24,047 nt of DNA from Oscillospiraceae bacterium (GCA_017624645.1 JAGAMQ010000077.1:1-24047), one strand, 5' to 3'. Positions 8,276 to 16,802 are shown, counted from the first letter of the stretch. The notes: a model not told the origin generated them from the sequence alone. A program made the numbers and translations.

Positions 8276-9241
8276 ATGCCGCAGGTTTCAATTGTTGTTG
8301 TCACATATAATGCCAACACTGAAAAATTGTGCCGCACTCTACATGCGGCAGCAATGCAGAAAGATGTAGATTTTGAGATCATCATTGCCGACGATGGTTC
8401 AACCCAAAAGGATTTTTCCTTTGTGAAAGATTTTCTGCAAGCGCGAGGGGTTACAGCCTTTCGAATTGTCGAAAACCCCTATAATCAAGGCACAGTCAAA
8501 AACTGTATCAGCGGAATTCGTTCTTCAACAGGAGAATATATTTTTCTGACATCTCCCGGTGATTTGCTTTATGATGAGTATGTGCTTCGAGATTTCTACC
8601 ATTTTGCGAAAAAGCACCACGCACACATGTGTTTTGGAAATCCTGTGCACTATAGCGCTGATGCGTCTGGAGTGCGATTAACGAAACAAGAATGTGTTCC
8701 GGCAGATCCGAAGCTGTACAGCCCAGATGCATCACTGCTCCAGGAGCAGGTTAGCTTCCTAAGTAATTTCTGGCCAGTTGGAGCAACTTTTTTCCGCCAA
8801 AGGGAGTTTGCCCTAAAGTACTTGGAAACCGTTGCCGAACAAGTTGTTTACCTGGAGGATAATTCCTCTACCGCCTTTGCCCTCGCAGATGGTCACAAGC
8901 TTTATTATTATGACCGTAATATCGTTTGGTATGAAGACGGTTCGGGAATTTCTACCAGTTCCAGTGATAAGTGGACGCGCCTGCTTGCCAAGGATGCCAA
9001 AAACTTTATATTGAAGCTTAAACAAACGCATCCTCGGAGCAGTTTTGCTGATGTATTATTCTGTAATTATTTAGAAACAAACCGGTTTCGGCGGATTGTG
9101 CATAAACTGTTGCAGCACCCGTTGATTCTGTTCTATGCCAGTAGCATCAAAAAAACCATAAAGCCGCAGGAAGTTTGCTGTAGCGAAACGGATCTGGAAT
9201 ACCTGCAGTATTTGCATACACATACTACGCAAGGAAACTAG
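8276..9241 (+). CDS. Family 2 glycosyltransferase, AT-rich
   Basis: A 321-residue GT-A enzyme starting after TATGGAGG. VSIVVVTYNAN and IIADDGST form the nucleotide site. NPYNQGTVKNCISGI and GEYIFLTSPGDLLYDEY follow, so the usual DxD position is S-P-G-D. VYLEDNSS near residue 199 carries the E-D base motif. Composition differs from the neighbours: bases 8281-8340 contain 24 G/C of 60, while 9841-9900 in fdtB contain 36 of 60. With the broken gene before it, this suggests recent acquisition. It likely adds a serotype-specific sugar to the repeat unit; its substrate is unknown. Confidence 0.88.
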   Translation: MPQVSIVVVTYNANTEKLCRTLHAAAMQKDVDFEIIIADDGSTQKDFSFVKDFLQARGVTAFRIVENPYNQGTVKNCISGIRSSTGEYIFLTSPGDLLYDEYVLRDFYHFAKKHHAHMCFGNPVHYSADASGVRLTKQECVPADPKLYSPDASLLQEQVSFLSNFWPVGATFFRQREFALKYLETVAEQVVYLEDNSSTAFALADGHKLYYYDRNIVWYEDGSGISTSSSDKWTRLLAKDAKNFILKLKQTHPRSSFADVLFCNYLETNRFRRIVHKLLQHPLILFYASSIKKTIKPQEVCCSETDLEYLQYLHTHTTQGN

Positions 9242-9269
9242 CACCTTGCTGGCAAATAAGAGGATTACT

Positions 9270-9677
9270 ATGAACATTACCAAATATACTTTCCCTCCCC
9301 ACGGGGATGACCGGGGGCAGTTAGTAGCTATTGAGGCTACCAAAGACCTTCCCTTTGCTATTAAGCGGGTCTATTACATCTACGACACGCTGCCCGGTGT
9401 CCGCCGGGGCTTTCATGCACATCGCAATCTGCAGCAGATTCTGATTTGTGTCAGCGGAAGCTGCAAGATCCATCTGGACGATGGACACGATACTGCAGAG
9501 GTAACTCTGGACAAGCCAAACGAAGGCCTGTACATTGCCAACAATATGTGGCGGGAAATGTATGATTTCACCCCCGGAGCCGTGTTGCTGGTTCTTGCAT
9601 CGGAGTATTATGACGAAGCGGATTACATCCGCAATTATGAAGATTTCTTGAAAATGGTTCAGGAGGAAGGATTATGA
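9270..9677 (+). CDS. fdtA: dTDP-6-deoxy-hex-4-ulose 3,4-ketoisomerase (cupin, FdtA type)
   Basis: A 135-residue cupin read from the ATG at 9270, preceded by AAGAGGATT. An earlier in-frame TTG at 9246 lacks a good ribosome site. [34 protein letters not shown] and [13 protein letters not shown] match the FdtA/QdtA/WxcM-like sugar ketoisomerases, which are about 135-140 residues. The enzyme converts dTDP-4-keto-6-deoxyglucose to the 3-keto isomer. The adjacent transaminase decides the outcome. Whether the product is galacto (FdtA) or gluco (QdtA) configured cannot be settled by eye, so the FdtA name is a best guess. The TDP-glucose genes rmlA and rmlB are not in the window and must be elsewhere. 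Confidence 0.85.
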   Translation: MNITKYTFPPHGDDRGQLVAIEATKDLPFAIKRVYYIYDTLPGVRRGFHAHRNLQQILICVSGSCKIHLDDGHDTAEVTLDKPNEGLYIANNMWREMYDFTPGAVLLVLASEYYDEADYIRNYEDFLKMVQEEGL

Positions 9678-10771
9678 ACGTACCTTTTGTAAGCTTTAAG
9701 CCTTTAGAAAAAGAACTGGACAGCCAGCTTCGTGCAGCCTTCGAACGAGTCTATACTGCCAGCTGGTACATTGATGGCAAGGAGGACAAGGCTTTTGAGG
9801 AAGCTTTTTCCACCTACTGCGACAGCAAATACTGTGTTGGCAACGGCAACGGCCTGGATGCCTTGATGCTTGCATTGAAAGCCCTGGGTGTGGGGGAAGG
9901 CGATGAGGTTATCGTTCCCTCCAACACCTATATTGCCACTGCACTGGCTGTCACCTATACCGGTGCCATGCCCATCTTTGTTGAGCCGGACATGCGCACC
10001 TACAATATCGATCCTACCAAGATTGAGGAAAAGATTACAAAAAAAACCAAGGCGATCATGCCCGTGCATCTGTACGGTCTTCCCTGCGACATGGATCCCA
10101 TCCTTGCCATTGCCAAAAAGTACAATCTGTTTGTGATCGAGGATTGCGCGCAGGCACACGGTGCCACCTACAAGGGCAAGGTCATCGGCTCCTTTGGTGA
10201 CGCTGCCGGCTTCAGCTTCTATCCCGGAAAGAATCTGGGTGCGCTGGGGGATGCCGGTGCCACCATTACCAACAACAAAGAGCTGGCTGATAAGGTTCGC
10301 GCCTTGGGCAACTACGGCTCCGACTACAAGTACCATCATATTTACAAAGGCAACAACTCCCGACTGGATGAACTGCAGGCAGCCTTCCTTTCTGCCAAGC
10401 TGCCCCTGATGGGCAAAGTCAACGAGAACCGCCGTGCAACTGCCAAGCGGTATCTGGAAGGAATCACCAATCCCAAGATCATTCTGCCCTATGTGCCCGA
10501 GTACGCCCAGCCGGTATGGCATTTGTTTGCTGTCCGTTGTGCGCAACGGGACCAACTGGCGCAGTACCTGGCTGACAAGGGCATCGGCACCAACAAGCAC
10601 TACCCCATCCCCATGCATCTGCAGGACTGCTACAAGGATCTGGAAATTGCACAGGGCAGCCTACCCATTGCCGAAGAGATCTCTGCCACCGAGTTGAGTC
10701 TCCCCATGTACTACGGCATGACCAACGAAGAGATCGATTACGTTATTGAAGCTATCAACGCTTTTGCGTAA
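9674..10771 (+). CDS. fdtB: dTDP-3-amino-3,6-dideoxyhexose transaminase (DegT/DnrJ/EryC1 family)
   Basis: A 365-residue PLP enzyme whose ATG overlaps the fdtA stop (ATGA), indicating translational coupling. [53 protein letters not shown] and [17 protein letters not shown] (with the PLP lysine near residue 185) are standard sugar 3-aminotransferase motifs. Length is typical for FdtB/QdtB. It transaminates the 3-keto sugar made by the preceding isomerase, giving dTDP-3-amino-3,6-dideoxy-galactose (or -glucose). An N-acyltransferase normally completes the pathway. None of the usual FdtC hexapeptide type follows, so the GNAT protein at 13475 or the acyltransferase-3 protein next door may substitute. 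Confidence 0.9.
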   Translation: MNVPFVSFKPLEKELDSQLRAAFERVYTASWYIDGKEDKAFEEAFSTYCDSKYCVGNGNGLDALMLALKALGVGEGDEVIVPSNTYIATALAVTYTGAMPIFVEPDMRTYNIDPTKIEEKITKKTKAIMPVHLYGLPCDMDPILAIAKKYNLFVIEDCAQAHGATYKGKVIGSFGDAAGFSFYPGKNLGALGDAGATITNNKELADKVRALGNYGSDYKYHHIYKGNNSRLDELQAAFLSAKLPLMGKVNENRRATAKRYLEGITNPKIILPYVPEYAQPVWHLFAVRCAQRDQLAQYLADKGIGTNKHYPIPMHLQDCYKDLEIAQGSLPIAEEISATELSLPMYYGMTNEEIDYVIEAINAFA

Positions 10772-10783
10772 TACAGAAGCGCT

Positions 10784-11860
10784 ATGAAAAAAGTAAGAGA
10801 TTCGAATATTGAGTTGCTTCGCATTTTTGCGATGCTGGGTGTTGTGATCCTGCATTACAACAATGTTACCATGGGTGGCGGTCTTCAGCACGTACCCACA
10901 GGATCTGTGAACCAAATGCTTTTGTTGGCATTGGAAGGGCTCTTTATCTGCGCCGTAAACCTGTTTGTGCTGATCACCGGATATTTTTCCTGCACCTCCC
11001 GCCGGGCTGACCCGGTAAAAGCAGTAGCGCTTCTGCTGCAGGTCAGCGTATTCCGGTTGCTGCCCTATTTCTGGAAGCTTTTGAATGGCGATATGTTCAC
11101 CACTATTGGTTTGATTCACACCTTATTGCCGGATAATTATTTTGTTGTCCTGTATGTGGCAGTATTCTTGCTCAGTCCTTTTATCAACCAAATGCTTCGC
11201 AATCTTTCCAAATCCCAGTTGAAAACACTGCTGATTGTTTCCTTGCTATTGTTTTCTTTTTGGCCCACATTGCTCGATTCCATCGCTGTACACACCGGGT
11301 ATCACTTTGTCGGCTTATGTACCCTTGGTACCAACGGCAGTGGACAGGGTTACACCTTTGTAAATTTCGCGCTGATGTATCTGATCGGTGCCTCGCTGCG
11401 GCTTCTGGATATTCGGATCAAGAAGCGCTATAGCCTTTCCGGAATCATCCTGCTTTCCGCTCTTTTGGCTCTGGCGGGCAAATTCACAAATGTTGACCAA
11501 TATGCCTGGGCTTATTGCAACCCCCTGGTCATTGCCTTGGCCGTTGCTATCTTCTTGCTGTTCCGGGAATTCACTATACGCAGCCGCGTGATCAATTTTT
11601 TGGCAAAAGGATCCTTCACCTGTTTCCTGCTTCACATGTTCTTCCTGCCGCATTACAGAATCCCCCAGGCAGTACAAAGCTCTGCACTGTTTTTGATTGG
11701 TCACATTCTATTCACCACCATCACTATTTATTTACTTTGCTTTGTGGCATATCTGATCTATGATTTCCTATCTAAGCCTATTATTCGACTAATTGATCTT
11801 CTGTTTCAGAAAATGAAGCTAACCATTCTCGTGGAGGAAGCTTCTGCTGAAAAAGAATAG
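10784..11860 (+). CDS. Acyltransferase-3 family membrane O-acyltransferase
   Basis: A 358-residue integral membrane protein with about ten hydrophobic spans. The N-terminal NIELLRIFAMLGVVILHYNN is the diagnostic acyltransferase-3 (OafA/WecH-like) opening, with a conserved histidine in the first span. Such proteins move acetyl or other acyl groups across the membrane onto glycans or lipid-linked sugars. The start at 10784 has only a weak ribosome site (AGAAG), 12 bases after fdtB, so it may depend on coupled translation. The C-terminus is short and acidic (EEASAEKE). Here it would acylate the repeat unit or the polymer. The acyl donor and target sugar are not determinable. Confidence 0.88.
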   Translation: MKKVRDSNIELLRIFAMLGVVILHYNNVTMGGGLQHVPTGSVNQMLLLALEGLFICAVNLFVLITGYFSCTSRRADPVKAVALLLQVSVFRLLPYFWKLLNGDMFTTIGLIHTLLPDNYFVVLYVAVFLLSPFINQMLRNLSKSQLKTLLIVSLLLFSFWPTLLDSIAVHTGYHFVGLCTLGTNGSGQGYTFVNFALMYLIGASLRLLDIRIKKRYSLSGIILLSALLALAGKFTNVDQYAWAYCNPLVIALAVAIFLLFREFTIRSRVINFLAKGSFTCFLLHMFFLPHYRIPQAVQSSALFLIGHILFTTITIYLLCFVAYLIYDFLSKPIIRLIDLLFQKMKLTILVEEASAEKE

Positions 11861-11889
11861 GATCACATAGAAAGATAACCGCAAGAGAC

Positions 11890-11909
11890 CTTGTAAAGGA
11901 TAATACAAG
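11890..11909 (+). promoter_or_regulatory. Hairpin presenting the wzx ribosome binding site
   Basis: CTTGTA (11890-11895) and TACAAG (11904-11909) form a perfect 6-bp stem with an 8-base loop AAGGATAA that contains the Shine-Dalgarno AAGGA. The ATG of the flippase gene begins two bases after the stem. The structure is weak but could tune translation of the flippase. Confidence 0.4.
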
Positions 11910-11910
11910 C

Positions 11911-13461
11911 ATGAAAAATAGCAATCGACAAGACAGAGTAATACGAAATGTTTCTGCGCAGATGATTGCCTCCCTGATCCAAAGTGTCGCGGGTTTTTAT
12001 TCCAGAAAGGTTTTTCTGGATTGTCTGGGGCAGGATCTGTTAGGCCTAAACAGCCTGCTGACCAGCATTATCGGAATGCTGAGTCTGGCAGAGCTGGGTA
12101 TCTCTGAAGCCATTAATTTCAGTCTGTATGCTCCGCTGGCAAAAGATGATAAAGAGCAGGTTGCTTCCATCATGCAGCTGTATCGCAGACTGTATTCCAT
12201 CATCGGAATCGTAGTGGCCGTACTGGGTATTATTGTTTTTCCCTTTCTGGATGTATTGGTGGAAAGCACGGTTCCTATGGAAACGGTATATTGGGCTTTC
12301 GGCTTATTCCTGGTAGGCTCTGTTTCCAGCTATTATGTGGCTTATAAGCGAAGTTTGATCATCGCTGACCAACAAGATTATATCGTTACCAATGTTGACA
12401 CCATCGCACAACTCATTCTCACTGCAGCAGAAATCGCGGTTTTGTTGGCTACTCGCAGCTTTTTCCTGTACCTTGTACTGAAAATCGTAATTCCTCTGCT
12501 GCGAAACATATACCTTTCCCTACTGGCTGATAAACACTATCCCTATGCCAACAAGAAAAATACGCACCCCCTTACAAAAGAGTATAAAACACAACTGACC
12601 GGCAACATCAAAGCAATGTTTACCATTCGGATAGCAGGTTTTTGTGTGAGCGGAACGGATAATATGCTGTTGTCCGGTTTTGTGGATCTTGCCGCTGTGG
12701 CGATCTATAACAATTACGTTACTGTGATCAACATGTTGAACAAGACCTTCAACATGGTTTTTTCCAAGGCGATCTCCGTCATCGGTAACTATCTGGTGCT
12801 GAACGGCAAAAAGAACAGCTACACCTTGTTCAAGCGGATTTTCTTTGCAAATTTCGTGATCGCCAGCTACACCACGATCGGCATTACTGTCGTTTGCAAT
12901 ACCGTTATCACGGCATGGCTCGGTGTAGATCAAATCTGGGGAATTGGCATAACTGCCTTGTTGGCTTACAACAACTATGCCCGCTATATCCTGCAAACCT
13001 GTGAATCCTTCCGAAGTGCAGCCGGATTGTACAGTCCCAAACCTTTTGTAAAATTTTTGGCATTTTTTGAAGGAATACTGAACTTGGTTGCCTCAGTGAC
13101 GCTGGTATGGATCATGGATAATGATGTTGCGGCAATATTTCTGGGAACCTGTATCAGCACTGTTGTTTCCACTATTGCCGTCCCCTGGATCGTTTATCGT
13201 TTTCTCTTTAAGCGTCCGCTGCGGGAATTCTTCTGGCTATACTTTAAATACTTTTTCGTTATGTTGGTTGCATTGGTAGGCAGTGGCTTGCTGTTCCGTT
13301 TGTTGATGACAGCCCACACGATTGTCAATGTTTGTATCGGCATTTTGGCATGCAGCGTTGTCACCGGTGGACTTTATCTTCTTTTCTTCGGCCGCACAGA
13401 CGAGTTCAAGTATAATCTTTCCGTCGTCAAGCGGCTCCTGCATAAGAAAATTCATAAATAA
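11911..13461 (+). CDS. wzx: Polysaccharide flippase (Wzx, MATE/MVF-like superfamily)
   Basis: A 516-residue membrane protein with about 12-14 spans. The N-terminal pattern (RNVSAQMIASLIQSVAGFYS followed by RKVFLDCLGQDLLGLNSLLT) is typical of oligosaccharide flippases from Firmicutes. An internal segment near residue 250 (GTDNMLLSGFVDLAAVAIYN) matches the conserved D-N-x-x-x-S/G-x-F motif at the start of the second half. It would flip undecaprenyl-linked repeat units outward for Wzy. Composition is more AT-rich than glf or fdtB, as is common for flippases. It sits 50 bases after the acyltransferase, with its ribosome site in a small hairpin loop. Confidence 0.9.
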   Translation: MKNSNRQDRVIRNVSAQMIASLIQSVAGFYSRKVFLDCLGQDLLGLNSLLTSIIGMLSLAELGISEAINFSLYAPLAKDDKEQVASIMQLYRRLYSIIGIVVAVLGIIVFPFLDVLVESTVPMETVYWAFGLFLVGSVSSYYVAYKRSLIIADQQDYIVTNVDTIAQLILTAAEIAVLLATRSFFLYLVLKIVIPLLRNIYLSLLADKHYPYANKKNTHPLTKEYKTQLTGNIKAMFTIRIAGFCVSGTDNMLLSGFVDLAAVAIYNNYVTVINMLNKTFNMVFSKAISVIGNYLVLNGKKNSYTLFKRIFFANFVIASYTTIGITVVCNTVITAWLGVDQIWGIGITALLAYNNYARYILQTCESFRSAAGLYSPKPFVKFLAFFEGILNLVASVTLVWIMDNDVAAIFLGTCISTVVSTIAVPWIVYRFLFKRPLREFFWLYFKYFFVMLVALVGSGLLFRLLMTAHTIVNVCIGILACSVVTGGLYLLFFGRTDEFKYNLSVVKRLLHKKIHK

Positions 13462-13474
13462 AAGAGGTTTATCA

Positions 13475-13975
13475 ATGAAACTGCGAAAACTGCGTTTATC
13501 AGATGCACCCCTCATGCTGGAATGGATGCACGATGCGGATGTAGTGAAGAATCTGCAGGCCAATTTTGCTGCCAAAACCCTGGCAGACTGCGAGGCTTTT
13601 ATCCGCAGCTGTGATGACACTTCCGAGAATCTGCATCTGGCAATCGTGAATGATGCCAATGAATATATGGGTACTGCCAGCCTGAAGCACATCCGCAAAG
13701 ACCGGAAGGATGCCGAGTTTGCCATCACCATCCGGGCATGCGCTATGGGCAAAGGCTATTCTGCCTACGGCATGGCAGGAATCATCCGGATCGGTTTGCA
13801 GGAGCTGGGACTGGATACTGTGTATTGGTGCGTATCTGGCAAAAACGCCCGTGCTGTACGGTTTTACGACAAAAACGGCTACTGCCGTGTCCCCGCCACT
13901 GCGGTAGATCCTGTGGGTTATACACCCCAACAGATTGAAGAATACATCTGGTACGCAGTGAAAAAGCAAGCTTGA
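13475..13975 (+). CDS. GNAT-family N-acetyltransferase
   Basis: A 166-residue protein read from the ATG at 13475, with AAGAGG upstream; an in-frame extension into the flippase gene was rejected. LRKLRLSDAPLMLEWMHDAD is the RimJ/RimL-type GNAT opening, A-M-G-K-G-Y-S-A-Y-G-M is the acetyl-CoA pyrophosphate loop (Q/R-x-x-G-x-G/A region), and NARAVRFYDKNGYCR is the C-terminal motif B. The protein is soluble and cytoplasmic. In this operon a natural substrate would be the amino group made by fdtB, completing an N-acetylated amino sugar as WecD-like and PseH-like GNATs do in other pathways. That assignment is inference; ribosomal-protein acetylation is less likely given its position between wzx and glf. 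Confidence 0.85.
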   Translation: MKLRKLRLSDAPLMLEWMHDADVVKNLQANFAAKTLADCEAFIRSCDDTSENLHLAIVNDANEYMGTASLKHIRKDRKDAEFAITIRACAMGKGYSAYGMAGIIRIGLQELGLDTVYWCVSGKNARAVRFYDKNGYCRVPATAVDPVGYTPQQIEEYIWYAVKKQA

Positions 13976-13981
13976 CAGATT

Positions 13982-15079
13982 ATGAAATACGATTATTTGG
14001 TAGTTGGTGCCGGGCTTTACGGCGCAGTGTTTGCACGGCAGGCAACGGACGCCGGCAAGAAAGTGCTGGTCATCGACAAGCGCAGCCACATTGGCGGCAA
14101 TATCTATACCGAATTGGTGGAGGGCATCCATGTCCATGTGTATGGCGCCCATATTTTTCACACCAACAACCAACGGGTTTGGGATTATGTAAACCGATTT
14201 GCAGCCTTTAACCGGTTCACCAATTCTCCGGTTGCCAACTACAAGGGTGAGCTTTACTCCCTGCCCTTCAATATGTACACCTTCAACAAAATGTGGGGTG
14301 TAGTCACTCCCCAGGAGGCGGCTTCCAAAATTAAGGAGCAGCGCGATGCTGCCGGGATCACGGAGCCAAAAAATCTGGAGGAGCAAGCCATCTCGTTGGT
14401 TGGCACCGATATTTACGAAAAGCTGGTCAAGGGCTACACCGAAAAGCAGTGGGGCCGCCCCTGTCGGGAGCTGCCTTCCTTTATCATCAAGCGGCTGCCG
14501 GTGCGGCTGACCTTTGACAACAACTACTTTAACGCCCTGTTCCAGGGGATTCCTCTGGGTGGCTACACCAAAATGGTGGAAAACATTCTCTCCGGGATCG
14601 AGGTGCGGCTGAACACCGACTACCTTGCCCACCGGGAAGACCTGGATACCCTGGCAGAAAAAGTGGTTTACACCGGTGCCATCGATGCCTTCTTTGATTA
14701 TCAACTGGGACATCTGGAATACCGGTCTGTCCAGTTTGAAACAGAGGTGCTGGACACCCCCAACTATCAGGGCAATGCCGTGGTAAACTATACCGACGCC
14801 GAGACCCCTTGGACCCGGATCATTGAACACAAATGGTTTGAGGACCACGGACAACCAAAGACCGTGATCAGCCGGGAATACAGCTCCGAATGGAAACCCG
14901 GCCACGAGCCGTACTATCCGGTGAATGACGAAAAAAACAACGCCCTTTATGAGCGGTATTGCCGGCTCGCCCAAGGAGAATCCCGGGTGATCTTCGGCGG
15001 ACGGCTGGGGCATTACAAGTATTACGATATGGATGCGGTGATCGCCACAGCTTTGGAGCTGTGCCATCGGGAACTGTAA
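13982..15079 (+). CDS. glf: UDP-galactopyranose mutase
   Basis: A 365-residue FAD enzyme interconverting UDP-galactopyranose and UDP-galactofuranose. DYLVVGAGLYGAVFA (about residues 4-18) is the FAD Rossmann motif. HIGGNIYTE, YGAHIFHTNN, SLPFNMYTFNKMWG, GYTEKQWGRP and the C-terminal FGGRLGHYKYYDMDAVI match Glf throughout. Length is standard for bacterial members. The gene starts six bases after the GNAT stop and closes the operon. Its presence implies a galactofuranose residue in the polymer, and one of the glycosyltransferases upstream should use it. Confidence 0.97.
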   Translation: MKYDYLVVGAGLYGAVFARQATDAGKKVLVIDKRSHIGGNIYTELVEGIHVHVYGAHIFHTNNQRVWDYVNRFAAFNRFTNSPVANYKGELYSLPFNMYTFNKMWGVVTPQEAASKIKEQRDAAGITEPKNLEEQAISLVGTDIYEKLVKGYTEKQWGRPCRELPSFIIKRLPVRLTFDNNYFNALFQGIPLGGYTKMVENILSGIEVRLNTDYLAHREDLDTLAEKVVYTGAIDAFFDYQLGHLEYRSVQFETEVLDTPNYQGNAVVNYTDAETPWTRIIEHKWFEDHGQPKTVISREYSSEWKPGHEPYYPVNDEKNNALYERYCRLAQGESRVIFGGRLGHYKYYDMDAVIATALELCHREL

Positions 15080-15122
15080 ACAACAGCGGGTGTCTTGCCT
15101 TCGCAAGACACCCGCTGTTGTT
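15079..15122. terminator. Bidirectional hairpin between glf and gpsA
   Basis: A perfect 20-bp inverted repeat (15079-15098 and 15103-15122) with a CTTC loop lies between convergent genes. It overlaps the last base of the glf stop codon and the last bases of the gpsA stop codon. U-runs are poor on both sides, so termination would rest on the stem. It serves the polysaccharide operon in one direction and gpsA in the other. Confidence 0.8.
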
Positions 15123-16122
15123 ATTCGTCGGTTTCCGGTTTCTTTTCCCGGCTCATGAGCAGCTGCACCGCATCGTTGGGGGGCAGCGTGCCCTCCACCA
15201 CTGCATTGACAGCCGCCACGATGGGCATTTCCACATTGTACTGCTTGGCAAGGCGCATGGCTGCAGGCAAGGCATTGATGCCCTCCACCACCATGCCCAC
15301 CTGCTTCACGGCATCCGCAGGCGCAACACCCTGTCCCAACAGCATGCCGCAGCGGTTGTTCCGGCTGTGAATACTGGTGGCAGTAACGATCAGGTCTCCG
15401 ATGCCCGCAAGCCCCAAGAAGGTCTGAGGGTTGCAGCCCATGGCAATACCCAAGCGGGCAATTTCCGCAATGCCCCGGGTCATGATGGCAGCTTTGGTAT
15501 TGTCGCCGTAGCCAAGGCCCACAGCGATACCGGCAGCAAGGGCAATGATATTCTTCATGGCACCGGAAAGCTCCACACCCAGCACATCCTCATTGGTATA
15601 CACACGCATACAGGTGTTAAAGAACACGTCCTGCACCAGCTGTGCCGCCTGCAGGTCCTGGCAGGCAGAAACAATGGTGGTAGGCAGGTCCTTTGCCACC
15701 TCCTCAGCATGGGTAGGACCGGACAGGGCCACCAGCTTCACAGAGGGATTTTTCAGCTCATCGGCAATGATCTGGGTCATGGTCATCAAGGTGTCCGCCT
15801 CGATACCCTTTGCCACATCCACGATGATCTGCCCTTGGGGAATGTAGGGGGCTGCCTTCCGGGCAGTGCTGCGGACAAAGGGAGAGGGCACTGCAAAGAG
15901 CAAAATATCCTTACCGGTACAAACCTTCTCTATGTTACCGGTAAAAGCGATCTCCTGGGGAATGGTCATCCCCGGCAAATTGGGATGCTTGCGGGTGGCG
16001 GCGAACTCCTCCACCTCCTGAGGCAGGGCAGACCATACCATGACCTCATGTCCGCTGACACACAGCATCCGTGCCAGCGCCATGCCCCAGGTTCCCGCAC
16101 CCAATACACCGATTTTCTTCAT
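15121..16122 (-). CDS. gpsA: Glycerol-3-phosphate dehydrogenase [NAD(P)+]
   Basis: A 333-residue enzyme that reduces dihydroxyacetone phosphate to sn-glycerol-3-phosphate for phospholipid synthesis. KKIGVLGAGTWGMALA (residues 2-17) binds NAD(P). FAVPSPFVR, VDVAKGIE with the conserved lysine, SGPTHAEEVA and IALAAGIAVGLGYGDNTKAA cover substrate binding and catalysis. I chose the ATG at 16122 rather than the one at 16131: AAGGA lies eight bases before the former but directly abuts the latter. It follows the flavin reductase gene by 16 bases and is probably cotranscribed with it. It ends in the hairpin shared with glf. Confidence 0.96.
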   Translation of the reverse strand: MKKIGVLGAGTWGMALARMLCVSGHEVMVWSALPQEVEEFAATRKHPNLPGMTIPQEIAFTGNIEKVCTGKDILLFAVPSPFVRSTARKAAPYIPQGQIIVDVAKGIEADTLMTMTQIIADELKNPSVKLVALSGPTHAEEVAKDLPTTIVSACQDLQAAQLVQDVFFNTCMRVYTNEDVLGVELSGAMKNIIALAAGIAVGLGYGDNTKAAIMTRGIAEIARLGIAMGCNPQTFLGLAGIGDLIVTATSIHSRNNRCGMLLGQGVAPADAVKQVGMVVEGINALPAAMRLAKQYNVEMPIVAAVNAVVEGTLPPNDAVQLLMSREKKPETDE

Positions 16123-16138
16123 GTGTTCCATCCTTTAT

Positions 16139-16660
16139 TTACTCCACGATATACGCAGCTGTGATCTCGCCATAGTAGGCGGTATGGTAATCTCCCTCAT
16201 TGGCAGTGCCCTTGGCATAGAACCGGGCATCGTATTCCGGGGCGATGGCCTTGGGGTCCTGATCCTGCTTGTAAATCACCTTGCACTCCAGGGTCAGGGG
16301 CAGCTCCTTAATAGCGGGAACAGAAACGGTTTCGCCCTCCTCCAGGGTCAGTCCCAGGGCTGCGATCTTATCCATATCTCTGCCGGACTTGGTTCCGCAG
16401 ACACCAAGGATGCTCTTGTCAATGGCACCCAAGGGAATGTTAATAGTAAATTCCGGATTTTCCTCCAGCATTTTCTTGGTGTGCCGGCTTTCCCGTACCA
16501 GCACCACAAACACCGGTTTTGCCCACTGGATGCCCAAAAGGCCCCAGCCGATGGTCATGGAATTGACCTTATCCCCGGACTTTGTGGTGAGCAGGACACC
16601 CTTTTCCAATTCCTCGGCGATCCTGCCGGCATAGTCCCAAACCTTAATATGCTTTTTCAT
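16139..16660 (-). CDS. Flavin reductase-like domain protein (flavoredoxin type)
   Basis: A 173-residue protein with an AAGGAGG ribosome site. KGVLLTTKSGDKVNSMTIGW, KPVFVVLVRESRHTKKMLEE and EFTINIPLG follow the flavin_reduct (FMN-binding split-barrel) pattern, where the S/T-MT-I-G-W segment contacts FMN. The C-terminal region (KVIYKQDQDP and HTAYYGEITAAYI) is also typical. Such small clostridial flavoproteins carry electrons or reduce flavins; the physiological partner is unknown. It is the promoter-proximal gene of a two-gene unit with gpsA. Its transcript has a leader of about 95 bases that can fold into stem structures. Confidence 0.88.
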   Translation of the reverse strand: MKKHIKVWDYAGRIAEELEKGVLLTTKSGDKVNSMTIGWGLLGIQWAKPVFVVLVRESRHTKKMLEENPEFTINIPLGAIDKSILGVCGTKSGRDMDKIAALGLTLEEGETVSVPAIKELPLTLECKVIYKQDQDPKAIAPEYDARFYAKGTANEGDYHTAYYGEITAAYIVE

Positions 16661-16762
16661 AGAAAAACCTCCTTGCTTACGCTACCTTCCCCATGGTAGG
16701 TCACTGCATGCTTGTCAAGCAACCGCTCTGCCGCACCCTCCATTATATGGAATCTTTTTCTT

Positions 16763-16791
16763 ATTATATCTGCATTGCGGGGAAAAAGCAA
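16763..16791 (-). promoter_or_regulatory. Promoter of the flavin reductase-gpsA unit
   Basis: On the minus strand, TTGCTT (16786-16791), a 17-base spacer and a consensus TATAAT (16763-16768) form a sigma-A type promoter. Transcription would start near 16756, leaving a leader of about 95 bases before the ATG at 16660. Confidence 0.65.
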
Positions 16792-16802
16792 GCTGTTTCA
16801 AG

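Noticed and set aside
13499..15106. A 535-codon open frame on the minus strand opposite the GNAT and glf genes.
   Set aside because: It is antisense to two well-supported genes with strong family motifs; its product has no recognisable domain and there is no promoter or ribosome site. It is a by-product of G/C-rich codon use.
14959..16164. A 401-codon plus-strand frame opposite gpsA.
   Set aside because: It covers the gpsA coding strand in antisense, crosses the terminator hairpin and gives a His/Gly-rich product typical of shadow frames.
16661..16756. FMN riboswitch before the flavin reductase gene.
   Set aside because: The leader is too short, and I do not see the conserved FMN aptamer core; only generic stems are visible.
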